From NCBI GenBank assembly GCA_944472155.2, contig OX235279.1, positions 50,999,564 through 51,063,563 on the forward strand: a stretch of 64,000 nucleotides of DNA, read 5' to 3'. How positions within the stretch are numbered: the first letter of the stretch is position 1; each line of letters starts with the position of its first letter. The notes beneath the pieces are model-generated. The model saw only the letters and a program-made list of their open reading frames with translations, ran no database searches and was not told the origin of the DNA. The translations under genes and the position numbers were made by a program. Below, in pieces: positions 41,293-53,429 of the stretch. The DNA comes from Trichobilharzia szidati (taxonomy: Eukaryota > Platyhelminthes > Trematoda > Strigeidida > Schistosomatidae).

Positions 41293-41939
41293 ATGAGTAG
41301 GGTCCCAAAAGTTTTCGGGAAGACCTATGCAACTCCACGAAGACCATTCGAAAAGGAACGCTTAGACCAGGAGCTTAAACTTGTCGGTGAATATGGGTTG
41401 CGCAATAAACGGGAAGTGTGGCGAGTAAAGTTTGTTTTGGCAAAAATACGCAAGTCAGCTCGTGAATTGCTTACCCTGGATGAGAAAGACCCTCGCAGGC
41501 TCTTCGGAGGTACCCTTTGCTATTGTATGATTCATTTTTAGGGTCCGCACTGCTTAGACGTTTAGTTCGAGTTGGTGTCTTACCTGAAGATAGGATGAAG
41601 TTGGATTTCGTACTCGGTTTAAAGATAGAGGATTTTTTGGAACGAAGACTACAAACTCAAGTTTTCAAATTAGGCCTGGCAAGAAGCATCCATCATGCAC
41701 GTGTTCTGATTCGACAGAGACATATAAGGGTTCGAAAACAAATGGTCAATTGTCCTGGATTTATGGTTCGCCTGGATTCTGGAAAGCACATTGATTACAG
41801 CCCTAATTCTCCTTATGGTTGTGGTCGACCTGGTAAGATTCCATTAATTGTTTGCTTACACCTCTTAGGTCGTGTCAAAAGGAAAAAGGAACGCAAAGCT
41901 CAAGGTGGTGATGCAGAAAACGGTAGCGATGAGGAATGA
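41293..41939 (+). CDS. RPS9: 40S ribosomal protein S9 (uS4 family)
   Basis: A structural protein of the small ribosomal subunit that binds 18S rRNA and acts at the decoding side. Three exons, 41293-41509, 41542-41832 and 41869-41939, encode 192 residues (human form 194). The first intron (41510-41541, 32 bp) is phase 1 and the second (41833-41868, 36 bp) is also phase 1; both are GT-AG. Conserved blocks are [64 protein letters not shown] and the S4-type RNA-binding segment [19 protein letters not shown], then [20 protein letters not shown] and an acidic tail. The ATG at 41293 gives [12 protein letters not shown], aligning with the animal N-terminus. The gene looks intact and is the only complete host gene in the window. 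Confidence 0.97.
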
Positions 41940-41952
41940 TTGACGTTGGTTG

Positions 41953-41958
41953 AATAAA
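41953..41958 (+). promoter_or_regulatory. Poly(A) signal of RPS9
   Basis: AATAAA lies 13 bases after the RPS9 stop codon, consistent with a very short 3' untranslated region as is usual for ribosomal protein genes. Confidence 0.7.
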
Positions 41959-42535
41959 TATTTAAGAGGAGTATGTGCTTTTATTGAGTATCTATTAATC
42001 TTTGTATATGTGCAAATGACGTAGATAAATGAGTTTCTTAGGGTCTTTTTCGTCCTATTTGCTTGACATTCATTTCGTTGTAAGCTAAGTAATCCAATGT
42101 GTGCCTGCTACTGTGTATATACGTCTCAACCAGACTTAAAAGCAATAAATTCGATCCAACAATCTTGTCCTCGATTTATTTGTCTACGTTGTGACGCCAG
42201 TTCCAAACTTCCTGCAGTACAGGAACCTCCTATACAGACGTGACAACAAATTCACCTAGGGCATATGGAGTTTTTCAGAAATTCGACCGAAGACAATTCT
42301 TCGTTACATTTGTATTATGCAAATAACTATATGAAATTTGCAGGTAACAGGATAAGAGCGTTCCGAATACACGGAAAGAAAATTATTCGCACATAGGTCG
42401 AAAATGTCATCACGTCCAGAAGCATGGACCGAAACTGGCGTGACAGGACATATGGTGAACTTCCATCGAACGACGACAAAGTCCTAGAATTTCAGTAACC
42501 CACATGACGCAACAAGCCCACTGTTGTTAATACGG
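41959..42535. other. Gene-free stretch
   Basis: No coding sequence recognised between RPS9 and the satellite array. Another AATAAA occurs near 42144. Confidence 0.5.
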
Positions 42536-45500
42536 CTATAGTGTATGCTTACTGTTGGTTGTTTTAGGCGGAATATTGAGTCTTCAGATTTCTGTGGAAC
42601 TCGTTGACGAGGTTGGTGCGATTCTGAAGAAAGCTGCTTCGCCTTGAGATTTCCTCAGGTTAATGCTAGCAGTTGATTTCTTCGCCTTCAATTGTCTGCA
42701 TGATTTATCTAGTCACAAGGAATGTGGACTCTTCATTCAGAGTGGTAGACGACACTTCTTCACTTATTTATTCATTTATTGATATATTTATTTGCATACC
42801 TATTTATTCATATCGGTGTGAATGGAAGCTGAACTAGGCGAGTAATAACGACTGAGATTGCTAGACAGTTGTGTTTGCGTTGGATTCTGTGAAATGGCGA
42901 CTTGTTGATAATCACTTGTAATGGAGAGCTTCTCTTTAGGCAGTCTAGTTGAGTACTATCCGATGTGTGTGTGTGTGTGTGTGTGTTGGGTGTAATGGAG
43001 AGGTGAAACAGTGAAGTTGTGATGGTCCCCAGCCAGCAATATGCTTGGATAAACTTTGGTTATTTTGTGTGATGAAAAGGTGAGGCAGAGGTGGAGGAAT
43101 ACATGGAATAATGAGAATACGAAGAGTAAGAGTAAGAGTGAGACTAACTGTGAGTGTGAGTGTGAGTGTAAGTGTGAGAGTAGAAGGAATAAGCAGAAGA
43201 AGTGGATGAGGAAGAAGAAGAAGAAAAGAAGAAGACGGTGATGCATAGTGTGCAGTGGGCTTAGAAGAGGCGGAATACTAGTTATAATAGTAATAATCGT
43301 GATGATGATGACGGTGATGATAATATCAGTAATGGTGATAGTGATAGTGGTAGGAAGAGGAGGAATAAGGATAAGAGTAAGAATAGACAGAAGACGGATG
43401 TGAAGCTTTGACGAGACGACTTAAGTGTGCACGACAACTTCGGATAGTTGGCGTAAAGTGGCCGAAGTACGTGCTAGTTGGCTTATGACAGAGATTTGCG
43501 ATAGGTTTCATTATGAACTGCAGGAAGCTTTAGGAGTTTCGATGTCGGCGGAAATAGCTTGTTTTGCATTTGTCTATCACGTGCTATATGCTTAGGCGTG
43601 CCTTAATCCTGATCGCCTCCTACCTACAAGTTGAAGTCGAATTTGAAGGAAGAATCCATACACGCTCTCGACTGTGTGGTTTGGGTTGTGTGAGGAGGGG
43701 GAGGAGGTGATACTTACTAGTCAGCCAGCCAGACAGACTGCCAGACACCAAGTGGAGAGATATTATTGTCCTTGTCTGGAGGTCACTGATTTGCAATAAG
43801 TGTTATGCACTTCAGATGGTGTGGCATGGTTGAGGATGAGTGGAAGCCCCACTCCTCCTCTTACGGTGATATTCTACAAGCGAAGAATGATAACAGTGAC
43901 GATCAGGTGGCGAGAATATGACGAGGAGGTGATGTACAGATTGTTTCTCAATGAAACCGTTCCACCACCAGTCAGCATAAGGAAACAGCTTGATTGCATG
44001 CAGAGTGTGCGTTTTCGGCGGATTTTCTCACCTGTGAGATTTTATATTACTGAAGATTAGGGAAGGAATAGACTGAGTTTGTCAATGTGGCTATAGTGTA
44101 TGCTTACTGTTGGTTGTTTTAGGCGGAATATTGAGTCTTCAGATTTCTGTGGAACTCGTTGACGAGGTTGGTGCGATTCTGAAGAAAGCTGCTTCGCCTT
44201 GAGATTTCCTCAGGTTAATGCTAGCAGTTGATTTCTTCGCCTTCAATTGTCTGCATGATTTATCTAGTCACAAGGAATGTGGACTCTTCATTCAGAATGG
44301 TAGACGACACTTCTTCACTTATTTATTCATTTATTGATATATTTATTTGCATACCTATTTATTCATATCGGTGTGAATGGAAGCTGAACTAGGCGAGTAA
44401 TAACGACTGAGATTGCTAGACAGTTGTGTTTGCGTTGGATTCTGTGAAATGGCGACTTGTTGATAATCACTTGTAATGGAGAGCTTCTCTTTAGGCAGTC
44501 TAGTTGAGTACTATCCGATGTGTGTGTGTGTGTGTGTGTGTGTTGGGTGTAATGGAGAGGTGAAACAGTGAAGTTGTGATGGTCCCCAGCCAGCAATATG
44601 CTTGGATAAACTTTGGTTATTTTGTGTGATGAAAAGGTGAGGCAGAGGTGGAGGAATACATGGAATAATGAGAATACGAAGAGTAAGAGTAAGAGTGAGA
44701 CTAACTGTGAGTGTGAGTGTGAGTGTAAGTGTGAGAGTAGAAGGAATAAGCAGAAGAAGTGGATGAGGAAGAAGAAGAAGAAGACGGTGATGCATAGTGA
44801 GCAGTGGGCTTAGAAGAGGCGGAATACTAGTTATAATAGTAATAATCGTGATGATGATGACGGTGATGATAATATCAGTAATGGTGATAGTGATAGTGGT
44901 AGGAAGAGGAGGAATAAGGATAAGAGTAAGAATAGACAGAAGACGGATGTGAAGCTTTGACGAGACGACTTAAGTGTGCACGACAACTTCGGATAGTTGG
45001 CGTAAAGTGGCCGAAGTACGTGCTAGTTGGCTTATGACAGAGATTTGCGATAGGTTTCATTATGAACTGCAGGAAGCTTTAGGAGTTTCGATGTCGGCGG
45101 AAATAGCTTGTTTTGCATTTGTCTATCACGTGCTATATGCTTAGGCGTGCCTTAATCCTGATCGCCTCCTACCTACAAGTTGAAGTCGAATTTGAAGGAA
45201 GAATCCATACACGCTCTCGACTGTGTGGTTTGGGTTGTGTGAGGAGGGGGAGGAGGTGATACTTACTAGTCAGCCAGCCAGACAGACTGCCAGACACCAA
45301 GTGGAGAGATATTATTGTCCTTGTCTGGAGGTCACTGATTTGCAATAAGTGTTATGCACTTCAGATGGTGTGGCATGGTTGAGGATGAGTGGAAGCCCCA
45401 CTCCTCCTCTTACGGTGATATTCTACAAGCGAAGAATGATAACATGTGACGATCAGGTGGCGAGAATATGACGAGGAGGTGATGCACAGATTGTTTCTCA

Positions 45501-47624
45501 ATGAAACCGTTCCACCACCAGTCAGCATAAGCAAACAGCTTGATTGCATGCAGAGTGTGCGTTTTCGGCGGATTTTCTCACCTGTGAGATTTTATATTAC
45601 TGAAGATTAGGGAAGGAATAGACTGAGTTTGTCAATGTGGCTATAGTGTATGCTTACTGTTGGTTGTTTTAGGCGGAATATTGAGTCTTCAGATTTCTGT
45701 GGAACTCGTTGACGAGGTTGGTGCGATTCTGAAGAAAGCTGCTTCGCCTTGAGATTTCCTCAGGTTAATGCTAGCAGTTGATTTCTTCGCCTTCAATTGT
45801 CTGCATGATTTATCTAGTCACAAGGAATGTGGACTCTTCATTCAGAGTGGTAGACGACACTTCTTCACTTATTTATTCATTTATTGATATATTTATTTGC
45901 ATACCTATTTATTCATATCGGTGTGAATGGAAGCTGAACTAGGCGAGTAATAACGACTGAGATTGCTAGACAGTTGTGTTTGCGTTGGATTCTGTGAAAT
46001 GGCGACTTGTTGATAATCACTTGTAATGGAGAGCTTCTCTTTAGGCAGTCTAGTTGAGTACTATCCGATGTGTGTGTGTGTGTGTGTGTGTGTGTGTTGG
46101 GTGTAATGGAGAGGTGAAACAGTGAAGTTGTGATGGTCCCCAGCCAGCAATATGCTTGGATAAACTTTGGTTATTTTGTGTGATGAAAAGGTGAGGCAGA
46201 GGTGGAGGAATACATGGAATAATGAGAATACGAAGAGTAAGAGTAAGAGTGAGACTAACTGTGAGTGTGAGTGTGAGTGTAAGTGTGAGAGTAGAAGGAA
46301 TAAGCAGAAGAAGTGGATGAGGAAGAAGAAGAAGAAAGAGACGGTGATGCATAGTGTGCAGTGGGCTTAGAAGAGGCGGAATACTAGTTATAATAGTAAT
46401 AATCGTGATGATGATGACGGTGATGATAATATCAGTAATGGTGATAGTGATAGTGGTAGGAAGAGGAGGAATAAGGATAAGAGTAAGAATAGACAGAAGA
46501 CGGATGTGAAGCTTTGACGAGACGACTTAAGTGTGCACGACAACTTCGGATAGTTGGCGTAAAGTGGCCGAAGTACGTGCTAGTTGGCTTATGACAGAGA
46601 TTTGCGATAGGTTTCATTATGAACTGCAGGAAGCTTTAGGAGTTTCGATGTCGGCGGAAATAGCTTGTTTTGCATTTGTCTATCACGTGCTATATGCTTA
46701 GGCGTGCCTTAATCCTGATCGCCTCCTACCTACAAGTTGAAGTCGAATTTGAAGGAAGAATCCATACACGCTCTCGACTGTGTGGTTTGGGTTGTGTGAG
46801 GAGGGGGAGGAGGTGATACTTACTAGTCAGCCAGCCAGACAGACTGCCAGACACCAAGTGGAGAGATATTATTGTCCTTGTCTGGAGGTCACTGATTTGC
46901 AATAAGTGTTATGCACTTCAGATGGTGTGGCATGGTTGAGGATGAGTGGAAGCCCCACTCCTCCTCTTACGGTGATATTCTACAAGCGAAGAATGATAAC
47001 ATGTGACGATCAGGTGGCGAGAATATGACGAGGAGGTGATGTACAGATTGTTTCTCAATGAAACCGTTCCACCACCAGTCAGCATAAGGAAACAGCTTGA
47101 TTGCATGCAGAGTGTGCGTTTTCGGCGGATTTTCTCACCTGTGAGATTTTATATTACTGAAGATTAGGGAAGGAATAGACTGAGTTTGTCAATGTGGCTA
47201 TAGTGTATGCTTACTGTTGGTTGTTTTAGGCGGAATATTGAGTCTTGAGATTTCTGTGGAACTCGTTGACGAGGTTGGTGCGATTCTGAAGAAAGCTGCT
47301 TCGCCTTGAGATTTCCTCAGGTTAATGCTAGCAGTTGATTTCTTCGCCTTCAATTGTCTGCATGATTTATCTAGTCACAAGGAATGTGGACTCTTCATTC
47401 AGAGTGGTAGACGACACTTCTTCACTTATTTATTCATTTATTGATATATTTATTTGCATACCTATTTATTCATATCGGTGTGAATGGAAGCTGAACTAGG
47501 CGAGTAATAACGACTGAGATTGCTAGACAGTTGTGTTTGCGTTGGATTCTGTGAAATGGCGACTTGTTGATAATCACTTGTAATGGAGAGCTTCTCTTTA
47601 GGCAGTCTAGTTGAGTACTATCCG

Positions 47625-47657
<33 letters not shown>

Positions 47658-49809
47658 GGGTGTAATGGAGAGGTGAAACAGTGAAGTTGTGATGGTCCCC
47701 AGCCAGCAATATGCTTGGATAAACTTTGGTTATTTTGTGTGATGAAAAGGTGAGGCAGAGGTGGAGGAATACATGGAATAATGAGAATACGAAGAGTAAG
47801 AGTAAGAGTGAGACTAACTGTGAGTGTGAGTGTGAGTGTAAGTGTGAGAGTAGAAGGAATAAGCAGAAGAAGTGGATGAGGAAGAAGAAGAAGAAAAGGA
47901 AGAAGACGGTGATGCATAGTGTGCAGTGGGCTTAGAAGAGGCGGAATACTAGTTATAATAGTAATAATCGTGATGATGATGATGACGGTGATGATAATAT
48001 CAGTAATGGTGATAGTGATAGTGGTAGGAAGAGGAGGAATAAGGATAAGAGTAAGAATAGACAGAAGACGGATGTGAAGCTTTGACGAGACGACTTAAGT
48101 GTGCACGACAACTTCGGATAGTTGGCGTAAAGTGGCCGAAGTACGTGCTAGCTGGCTTATGACAGAGATTTGCGATAGGTTTCATTATGAACTGCAGGAA
48201 GCTTTAGGAGTTTCGATGTCGGTGGAAATAGCTTGTTTTGCATTTGTCTATCACGTGCTATATGCTTAGGCGTGCCTTAATCCTGATCGCCTCCTACCTA
48301 CAAGTTGAAGTCGAATTTGAAGGAAGAATCCATACACGCTCTCGACTGTGTGGTTTGGGTTGTGTGAGGAGGGGGAGGAGGTGATACTTACTAGTCAGCC
48401 AGCCAGACAGACTGCCAGACACCAAGTGGAGAGATATTATTGTCCTTGTCTGGAGGTCACTGATTTGCAATAAGTGTTATGCACTTCAGATGGTGTGGCA
48501 TGGTTGAGGATGAGTGGAAGCCCCACTCCTCCTCTTACGGTGATATTCTACAAGCGAAGAATGATAACACGTGACGATCAGGTGGCGAGAATATGACGAG
48601 GAGGTGATGTACAGATTGTTTCTCAATGAAACCGTTCCACCACCAGTCAGCATAAGGAAACAGCTTGATTGCATGCAGAGTGTGCGTTTTCGGCGGATTT
48701 TCTCACCTGTGAGATTTTATATTACTGAAGATTAGGGAAGGAATAGACTGAGTTTGTCAATGTGGCTATAGTGTATGCTTACTGTTGGTTGTTTTAGGCG
48801 GAATATTGAGTCTTCAGATTTCTGTGGAACTCGTTGACGAGGTTGGTGCGATTCTGAAGAAAGCTGCTTCGCCTTGAGATTTCCTCAGGTTAATGCTAGC
48901 AGTTGATTTCTTCGCCTTCAATTGTCTGCATGATTTATCTAGTCACAAGGAATGTGGACTCTTCATTCAGAGTGGTAGACGACACTTCTTCACTTATTTA
49001 TTCATTTATTGATATATTTATTTGCATACCTATTTATTCATATCGGTGTGAATGGAAGCTGAACTAGGCGAGTAATAACGACTGAGATTGCTAGACAGTT
49101 GTGTTTGCGTTGGATTCTGTGAAATGGCGACTTGTTGATAATCACTTGTAATGGAGAGCTTCTCTTTAGGCAGTCTAGTTGAGTACTATCCGATGTGTGT
49201 GTGTGTGTGTTGGGTGTAATGGAGAGGTGAAACAGTGAAGTTGTGATGGTCCCCAGCCAGCAATATGCTTGGATAAACTTTGGTTATTTTGTGTGATGAA
49301 AAGGTGAGGCAGAGGTGGAGGAATACATGGAATAATGAGAATACGAAGAGTAAGAGTAAGAGTGAGACTAACTGTGAGTGTGAGTGTGAGTGTAAGTGTG
49401 AGAGTAGAAGGAATAAGCAGAAGAAGTGGATGAGGAAGAAGAAGAAGAAAAGGAAGAAGACGGTGATGCATCGTGTGCAGTGGGCTTAGAAGAGGCGGAA
49501 TACTAGTTATAATAGTAATAATCGTGATGATGATGATGACGGTGATGATAATATCAGTAATGGTGATAGTGATAGTGGTAGGAAGAGGAGGAATAAGGAT
49601 AAGAGTAAGAATAGACAGAAGACGGATGTGAAGCTTTGACGAGACGACTTAAGTGTGCACGACAACTTCGGATAGTTGGCGTAAAGTGGCCGAAGTACGT
49701 GCTAGTTGGCTTATGACAGAGATTTGCGATAGGTTTCATTATGAACTGCAGGAAGCTTTAGGAGTTTCGATGTCGGCGGAAATAGCTTGTTTTGCATTTG
49801 TCTATCACG
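42536..49809 (+). repeat. Tandem array of a 1.55-kb satellite, five copies
   Basis: Copies start (at CTATAGTGTATGC) at 42536, 44091, 45641, 47198 and 48766, giving periods of 1555, 1550, 1557 and 1568 bp; the fifth is cut by the gap. Copies are almost identical. Most differences lie in simple-sequence tracts inside each unit: a (TG)n run (42964-42986 in copy 1), a GAGTAA/GAGTGT-like tract (about 43121-43180), a (GAA)n tract (about 43197-43232) and a GATGATGAC tract. Short frames in it are low-complexity (Leu-Thr, Cys-Glu or Lys runs) and not credible genes. No tRNA, 5S rRNA, snRNA or spliced-leader sequence was recognised in the unit. Confidence 0.95.
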
Positions 49810-50306
49810 NNNNNNNNNNNNNNNNNNNNNNNNNNNNNNNNNNNNNNNNNNNNNNNNNNNNNNNNNNNNNNNNNNNNNNNNNNNNNNNNNNNNNNNNNNN
49901 NNNNNNNNNNNNNNNNNNNNNNNNNNNNNNNNNNNNNNNNNNNNNNNNNNNNNNNNNNNNNNNNNNNNNNNNNNNNNNNNNNNNNNNNNNNNNNNNNNNN
50001 NNNNNNNNNNNNNNNNNNNNNNNNNNNNNNNNNNNNNNNNNNNNNNNNNNNNNNNNNNNNNNNNNNNNNNNNNNNNNNNNNNNNNNNNNNNNNNNNNNNN
50101 NNNNNNNNNNNNNNNNNNNNNNNNNNNNNNNNNNNNNNNNNNNNNNNNNNNNNNNNNNNNNNNNNNNNNNNNNNNNNNNNNNNNNNNNNNNNNNNNNNNN
50201 NNNNNNNNNNNNNNNNNNNNNNNNNNNNNNNNNNNNNNNNNNNNNNNNNNNNNNNNNNNNNNNNNNNNNNNNNNNNNNNNNNNNNNNNNNNNNNNNNNNN
50301 NNNNNN
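49810..50306. other. Assembly gap (497 N)
   Basis: A run of N begins inside the fifth satellite copy and ends in unrelated sequence. The true array length is unknown. Long frames reported across the gap are artefacts. Confidence 0.99.
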
Positions 50307-50311
50307 CACCC

Positions 50312-50460
50312 CACACACTTTGTTATTGTTCAATTATCTTAACGACTGTTAATCTCGTATAAGTTGTATATCATCAATTCTCACACACTTTGTTATTGTT
50401 CAATTATCTTAATGACTGTTAATCTCGCATAAGTGGTATATCATCATTCCCACGCATTTT
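50312..50460. repeat. About 70-bp direct repeat, two and a part copies
   Basis: CACACTTTGTTATTGTTCAA starts near 50314 and again 70 bases on, each followed by ATTATCTTAAYGACTGTTAA and a TATATCATCA end. A third, diverged start lies at 50451. More copies may be hidden in the gap. Confidence 0.85.
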
Positions 50461-50553
50461 GTTATTGACTATTACGACCAATTATTTCAAATACTGTTAG
50501 CTGTCTCTATTGGTTGTAAAATTGTATAAATACCATTTCCTAAACAAGTTTAT

Positions 50554-50626
50554 TTGTCGTCGTAGTCGTAGTCGTCGTAGTCGTTGTTGTTGTCGTTGTC
50601 GTAGTCGTCATAGTCGTAGTTGTTGT
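50554..50626. repeat. (GTC/GTA/GTT)n trinucleotide tract
   Basis: Imperfect trinucleotide repeat TCGTCGTAGTCGTAG and similar. It follows a TATAAATA at about 50524, so an LTR or promoter context is possible but not shown. The frame at 50669-50899 plus is unrecognised. Confidence 0.85.
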
Positions 50627-50869
50627 ACTACAATACACAGTCACAGACCAGACTTTGTCTTTTGATATTTGCGTGTTTCGCTGAATCGGAAGGTACCAGA
50701 AGAAGATAGGCATATTAGTCAGGCGCAGACAGAACTAGGCGACAACGTACCTCATTTTAATTCCCGCTACAGTTACAACAAATTGGCGACGCGGTTTATC
50801 TCAATTTATTACAGTTATACCAGCCATAATGTTGAAGTAGTTTCCAAACTACTTCTCAGTCAACTCCAC

Positions 50870-52470
50870 AGAAGGCCTCTTCGAAGTCGAGGATGTTGAG
50901 GTCGACGTTTGACTGCCATTCTATGCTTTGTTCGATTATGATGATGATGTCGCAATCTGATCAGCACATGATTCGCCTTTCGTGAATCCTTGTTGTTTCG
51001 GTTGGCGGAGTTCTGTATCCAGTGCATCCTTTACTCTCTCCAGGATGATGCGACTTAGTATTTTACTTGGCGTGGATTAGGTCATTATTCCACGCCAGTT
51101 CCTGCAGAGTTAGGCCTGAGTCGTCCTTCTCTGGTAGCTTAATAAGGTAGCTAGCTTTCTTCCAATCAGTAGGCACCTTTTTTCCTTTCAAACATTTCGC
51201 AGTAATGGCGCGAGAACATCTGCCGCAGTCTCTGGGTCCGTTTGGAGTGCTTCGGGTGGAATTCCGTCTGGTCCCGCTGCCTGCCCAACTGGACTTCAGT
51301 ATATTGATCCCATTTAGGATTTCTGCTTTCGTTGGAGGATTGGTGTCCATTGGCATTTCCGTGCGTGCTGTTGGTGATGGTGTATTTCTGGGCGAGTTGC
51401 AGGTGATAATCGATTCAAGAGTCCTTCAAAGTGATCAGCCTATTGTTTGATTTGTTCCTCCTCCTTGGTAATCAGCTTCCCTTGAGAATCTTTTATTGGT
51501 TTCATCATCTGAGTTGATCTATTCCCGGATGGAGACCTGGTTATCTGATGCAATGTTCTGAGGTCTCTTTGACGTTCGGACTCCCAAGCTTACAACAATT
51601 CTAAACCTATTCTAAACTATTCTTCGATAATGCCTTTTTATGGTAAATGAAGATTTTATCTACACACTATGTTCTGAAATAACGCTGGTCGTGCTTAAAA
51701 AGAGAGCTGGGTGCTGAATTAAGTCTTTTCGTTCTGAAGTAACGCTAGTCCGCGCTTAATATGTCCTGTGAGGGCTGAAACTACGCTGATAAGCAAACCC
51801 AGTAGGTTCTGATCTACTCCTGAGAATGCCTAGAAAAAGAACACGGTGCTGAATTAGTGCCAGTCATGCTGAAAACCAGCACTGAGTTCTAGTCTGTGCC
51901 ATTAAAGAATCCATTTCACAACATATTCAGAAGTTACTCACTATAGAACGTGAGAATTATTTCAGAATTAGTGAGATTTAATTTAGCATTATGGTAAGCT
52001 GGGGCTGCCTGTTCTGCTTCAGCTGCCGGCCAGTGTGTCGTAGAATTGTCTTTCGTCTTTCCTAGCACTCTTCTTCATTTCTTTATTCAGTGCAGTGTAC
52101 GTTGGACTCAGCTTCTCCTTCTGTTGTCCATCTTTGCACGGAGTCATCTTCTCTTTCCCCATCCTCCTCTCTTCTATTAGCTTCTAGGTACCCGTTGACA
52201 GCCACTCCTTTTCCTGTCAATTTTTTCTTCCTAGAACAGTTGTACAGTGTCCTTGAATATCGCCTTCAGGGAGTTAGTTCTAATGTTCTTCCGCACAGGT
52301 TCCTTCCGTGGCGGCACGTAGTGTCTCCAACTTTGCTCTGATCTGGTATGTAATGAGGGTGATACTTGTAGTTTTGTTCTTCAGTTTGTGAATGTTGAAC
52401 TTGAATTGTGGTTTGTCTCCATTTGTTTTCAAGGATTTCAGCTTCACCTCGAAGGTTCCTTCAACCAGAT
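50870..52470 (-). pseudogene. RTE-type (SR2-like) non-LTR retrotransposon fragment
   Basis: The minus strand at about 52340-52460 reads LKSLKTNGDKPQFKFNIHKL, typical of the stretch after the RTE endonuclease. At about 51440-51590 it reads MMKPIKDSQGKLITKEEEQI. At 51063-51356 comes KAEILNGINILKSSWAGSGT and GKKVPTDWKKASYLIKLPEK, the start of the RT. After a frameshift, about 50870-51050 gives RIILERVKDALDTELRQ and QQGFTKGESCADQIAT, ending in LDFEEAF (motif A). The copy stops at motif A, so YxDD is lost. The middle part (about 51600-52240) is poorly recognisable. Confidence 0.75.
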
Positions 52471-52879
52471 GATGGTGTGAGTGAGCCTACATCCGCTTCC
52501 CTTCTTGACTTTGTGTCCAGCAGGCTGACTGCGTCTCCACTCCCTTGAGCAGCATTCAGATGAAATCTATCCAGTTTGTGGTGTGTCCGTCAGGCGAAAT
52601 CCCTGTCGCTGGCCTTGGGTGCATCCTTGTGTTTACGTAAATAATCACTAACTTGATTTTAACATAAGCAGTATTAAAAGACAAAGCACAATTTGAAGAT
52701 TTATATATCCACTAAGTACAAACCAATATAGGGTGTTATTTACATATCAGTTTGACAGTATGACTCACAGTTGGTTACTGTCAATATACTAAAAAAGTCT
52801 ACAAATAACGTCAACATAATACACACTGTTAGGCATACACTGATACTTCTGATCGTATTGCTGCGATCTCCTGTGAATA

Positions 52880-53429
52880 ATAATAATAGTAATCTACTTT
52901 ATTCCAGAACCAGTACTTATAATACAGAATGGAATTCTCAGCATTTGTCACAATATTGCATCTGATTTACTTAAAATATAAATAAAATTAAAAATTAGAA
53001 CAAAATTAACCAGAGGAATTTGTCAGCGTTTACGATGTAAAGTCAAAAATATTCGAAGCACGAATTGAGAATATTAAATATAATAATAATAATGATAATA
53101 ACAGTTTCAAACCAACACTTGCATATCAAACAGTATTGTCGATTAAGTTTGGAAATTTTAGCATGTTATAGACTATTAAATCTAATGTTCTGTTGATATA
53201 GTATGGTGAGTGGAAATACAAAATTAACAGTTATAACACAGCTTAAATGATGTTCACACTTATGAAAAAATAAACAAATAAAAACAAAAATTGAGAGAAT
53301 AATAAATTTAAGAAGTACAATGACAACAAAGGTTGATATTGTAAGGGTGGAGGAAATGGTTTATTTAGTAGTGCAAAGAAGGTTAGTTAGTTCATGCCTA
53401 ACACTTTTTTTTCACATAAAAAACATGCC
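52880..53429 (-). repeat. 3' untranslated region of the non-LTR element upstream
   Basis: Lies directly after the RT fragment on the minus strand and ends with AATAAAGTAGATTACTATTATTATT, a poly(A)-signal-like end with a TTA-rich tail. The same sequence occurs in two pieces at 15018-15210 and 17610-17790. Confidence 0.65.

Noticed and set aside
43686..43720. Possible U1-like or other snRNA start (GATACTTACTAGTC) within the satellite unit
   Set aside because: Only the first few bases resemble U1; the rest of the RNA is absent.
42956..49739. Repeated short ORFs in the satellite units (Leu-Thr, His-Thr, Lys-rich and Cys-Glu peptides)
   Set aside because: They are translations of TG, GAGTGT and GAA tracts, repeat in every unit and have no gene-like composition or signals.
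42536..49809. Array as a spliced-leader, 5S or rDNA cluster
   Set aside because: No spliced-leader exon, 5S promoter or rRNA sequence was found in the unit, and the unit length does not fit those clusters as I know them.
49653..50362. Long open frames on both strands across 49.8-50.3 kb
   Set aside because: They are made of N bases in the assembly gap.
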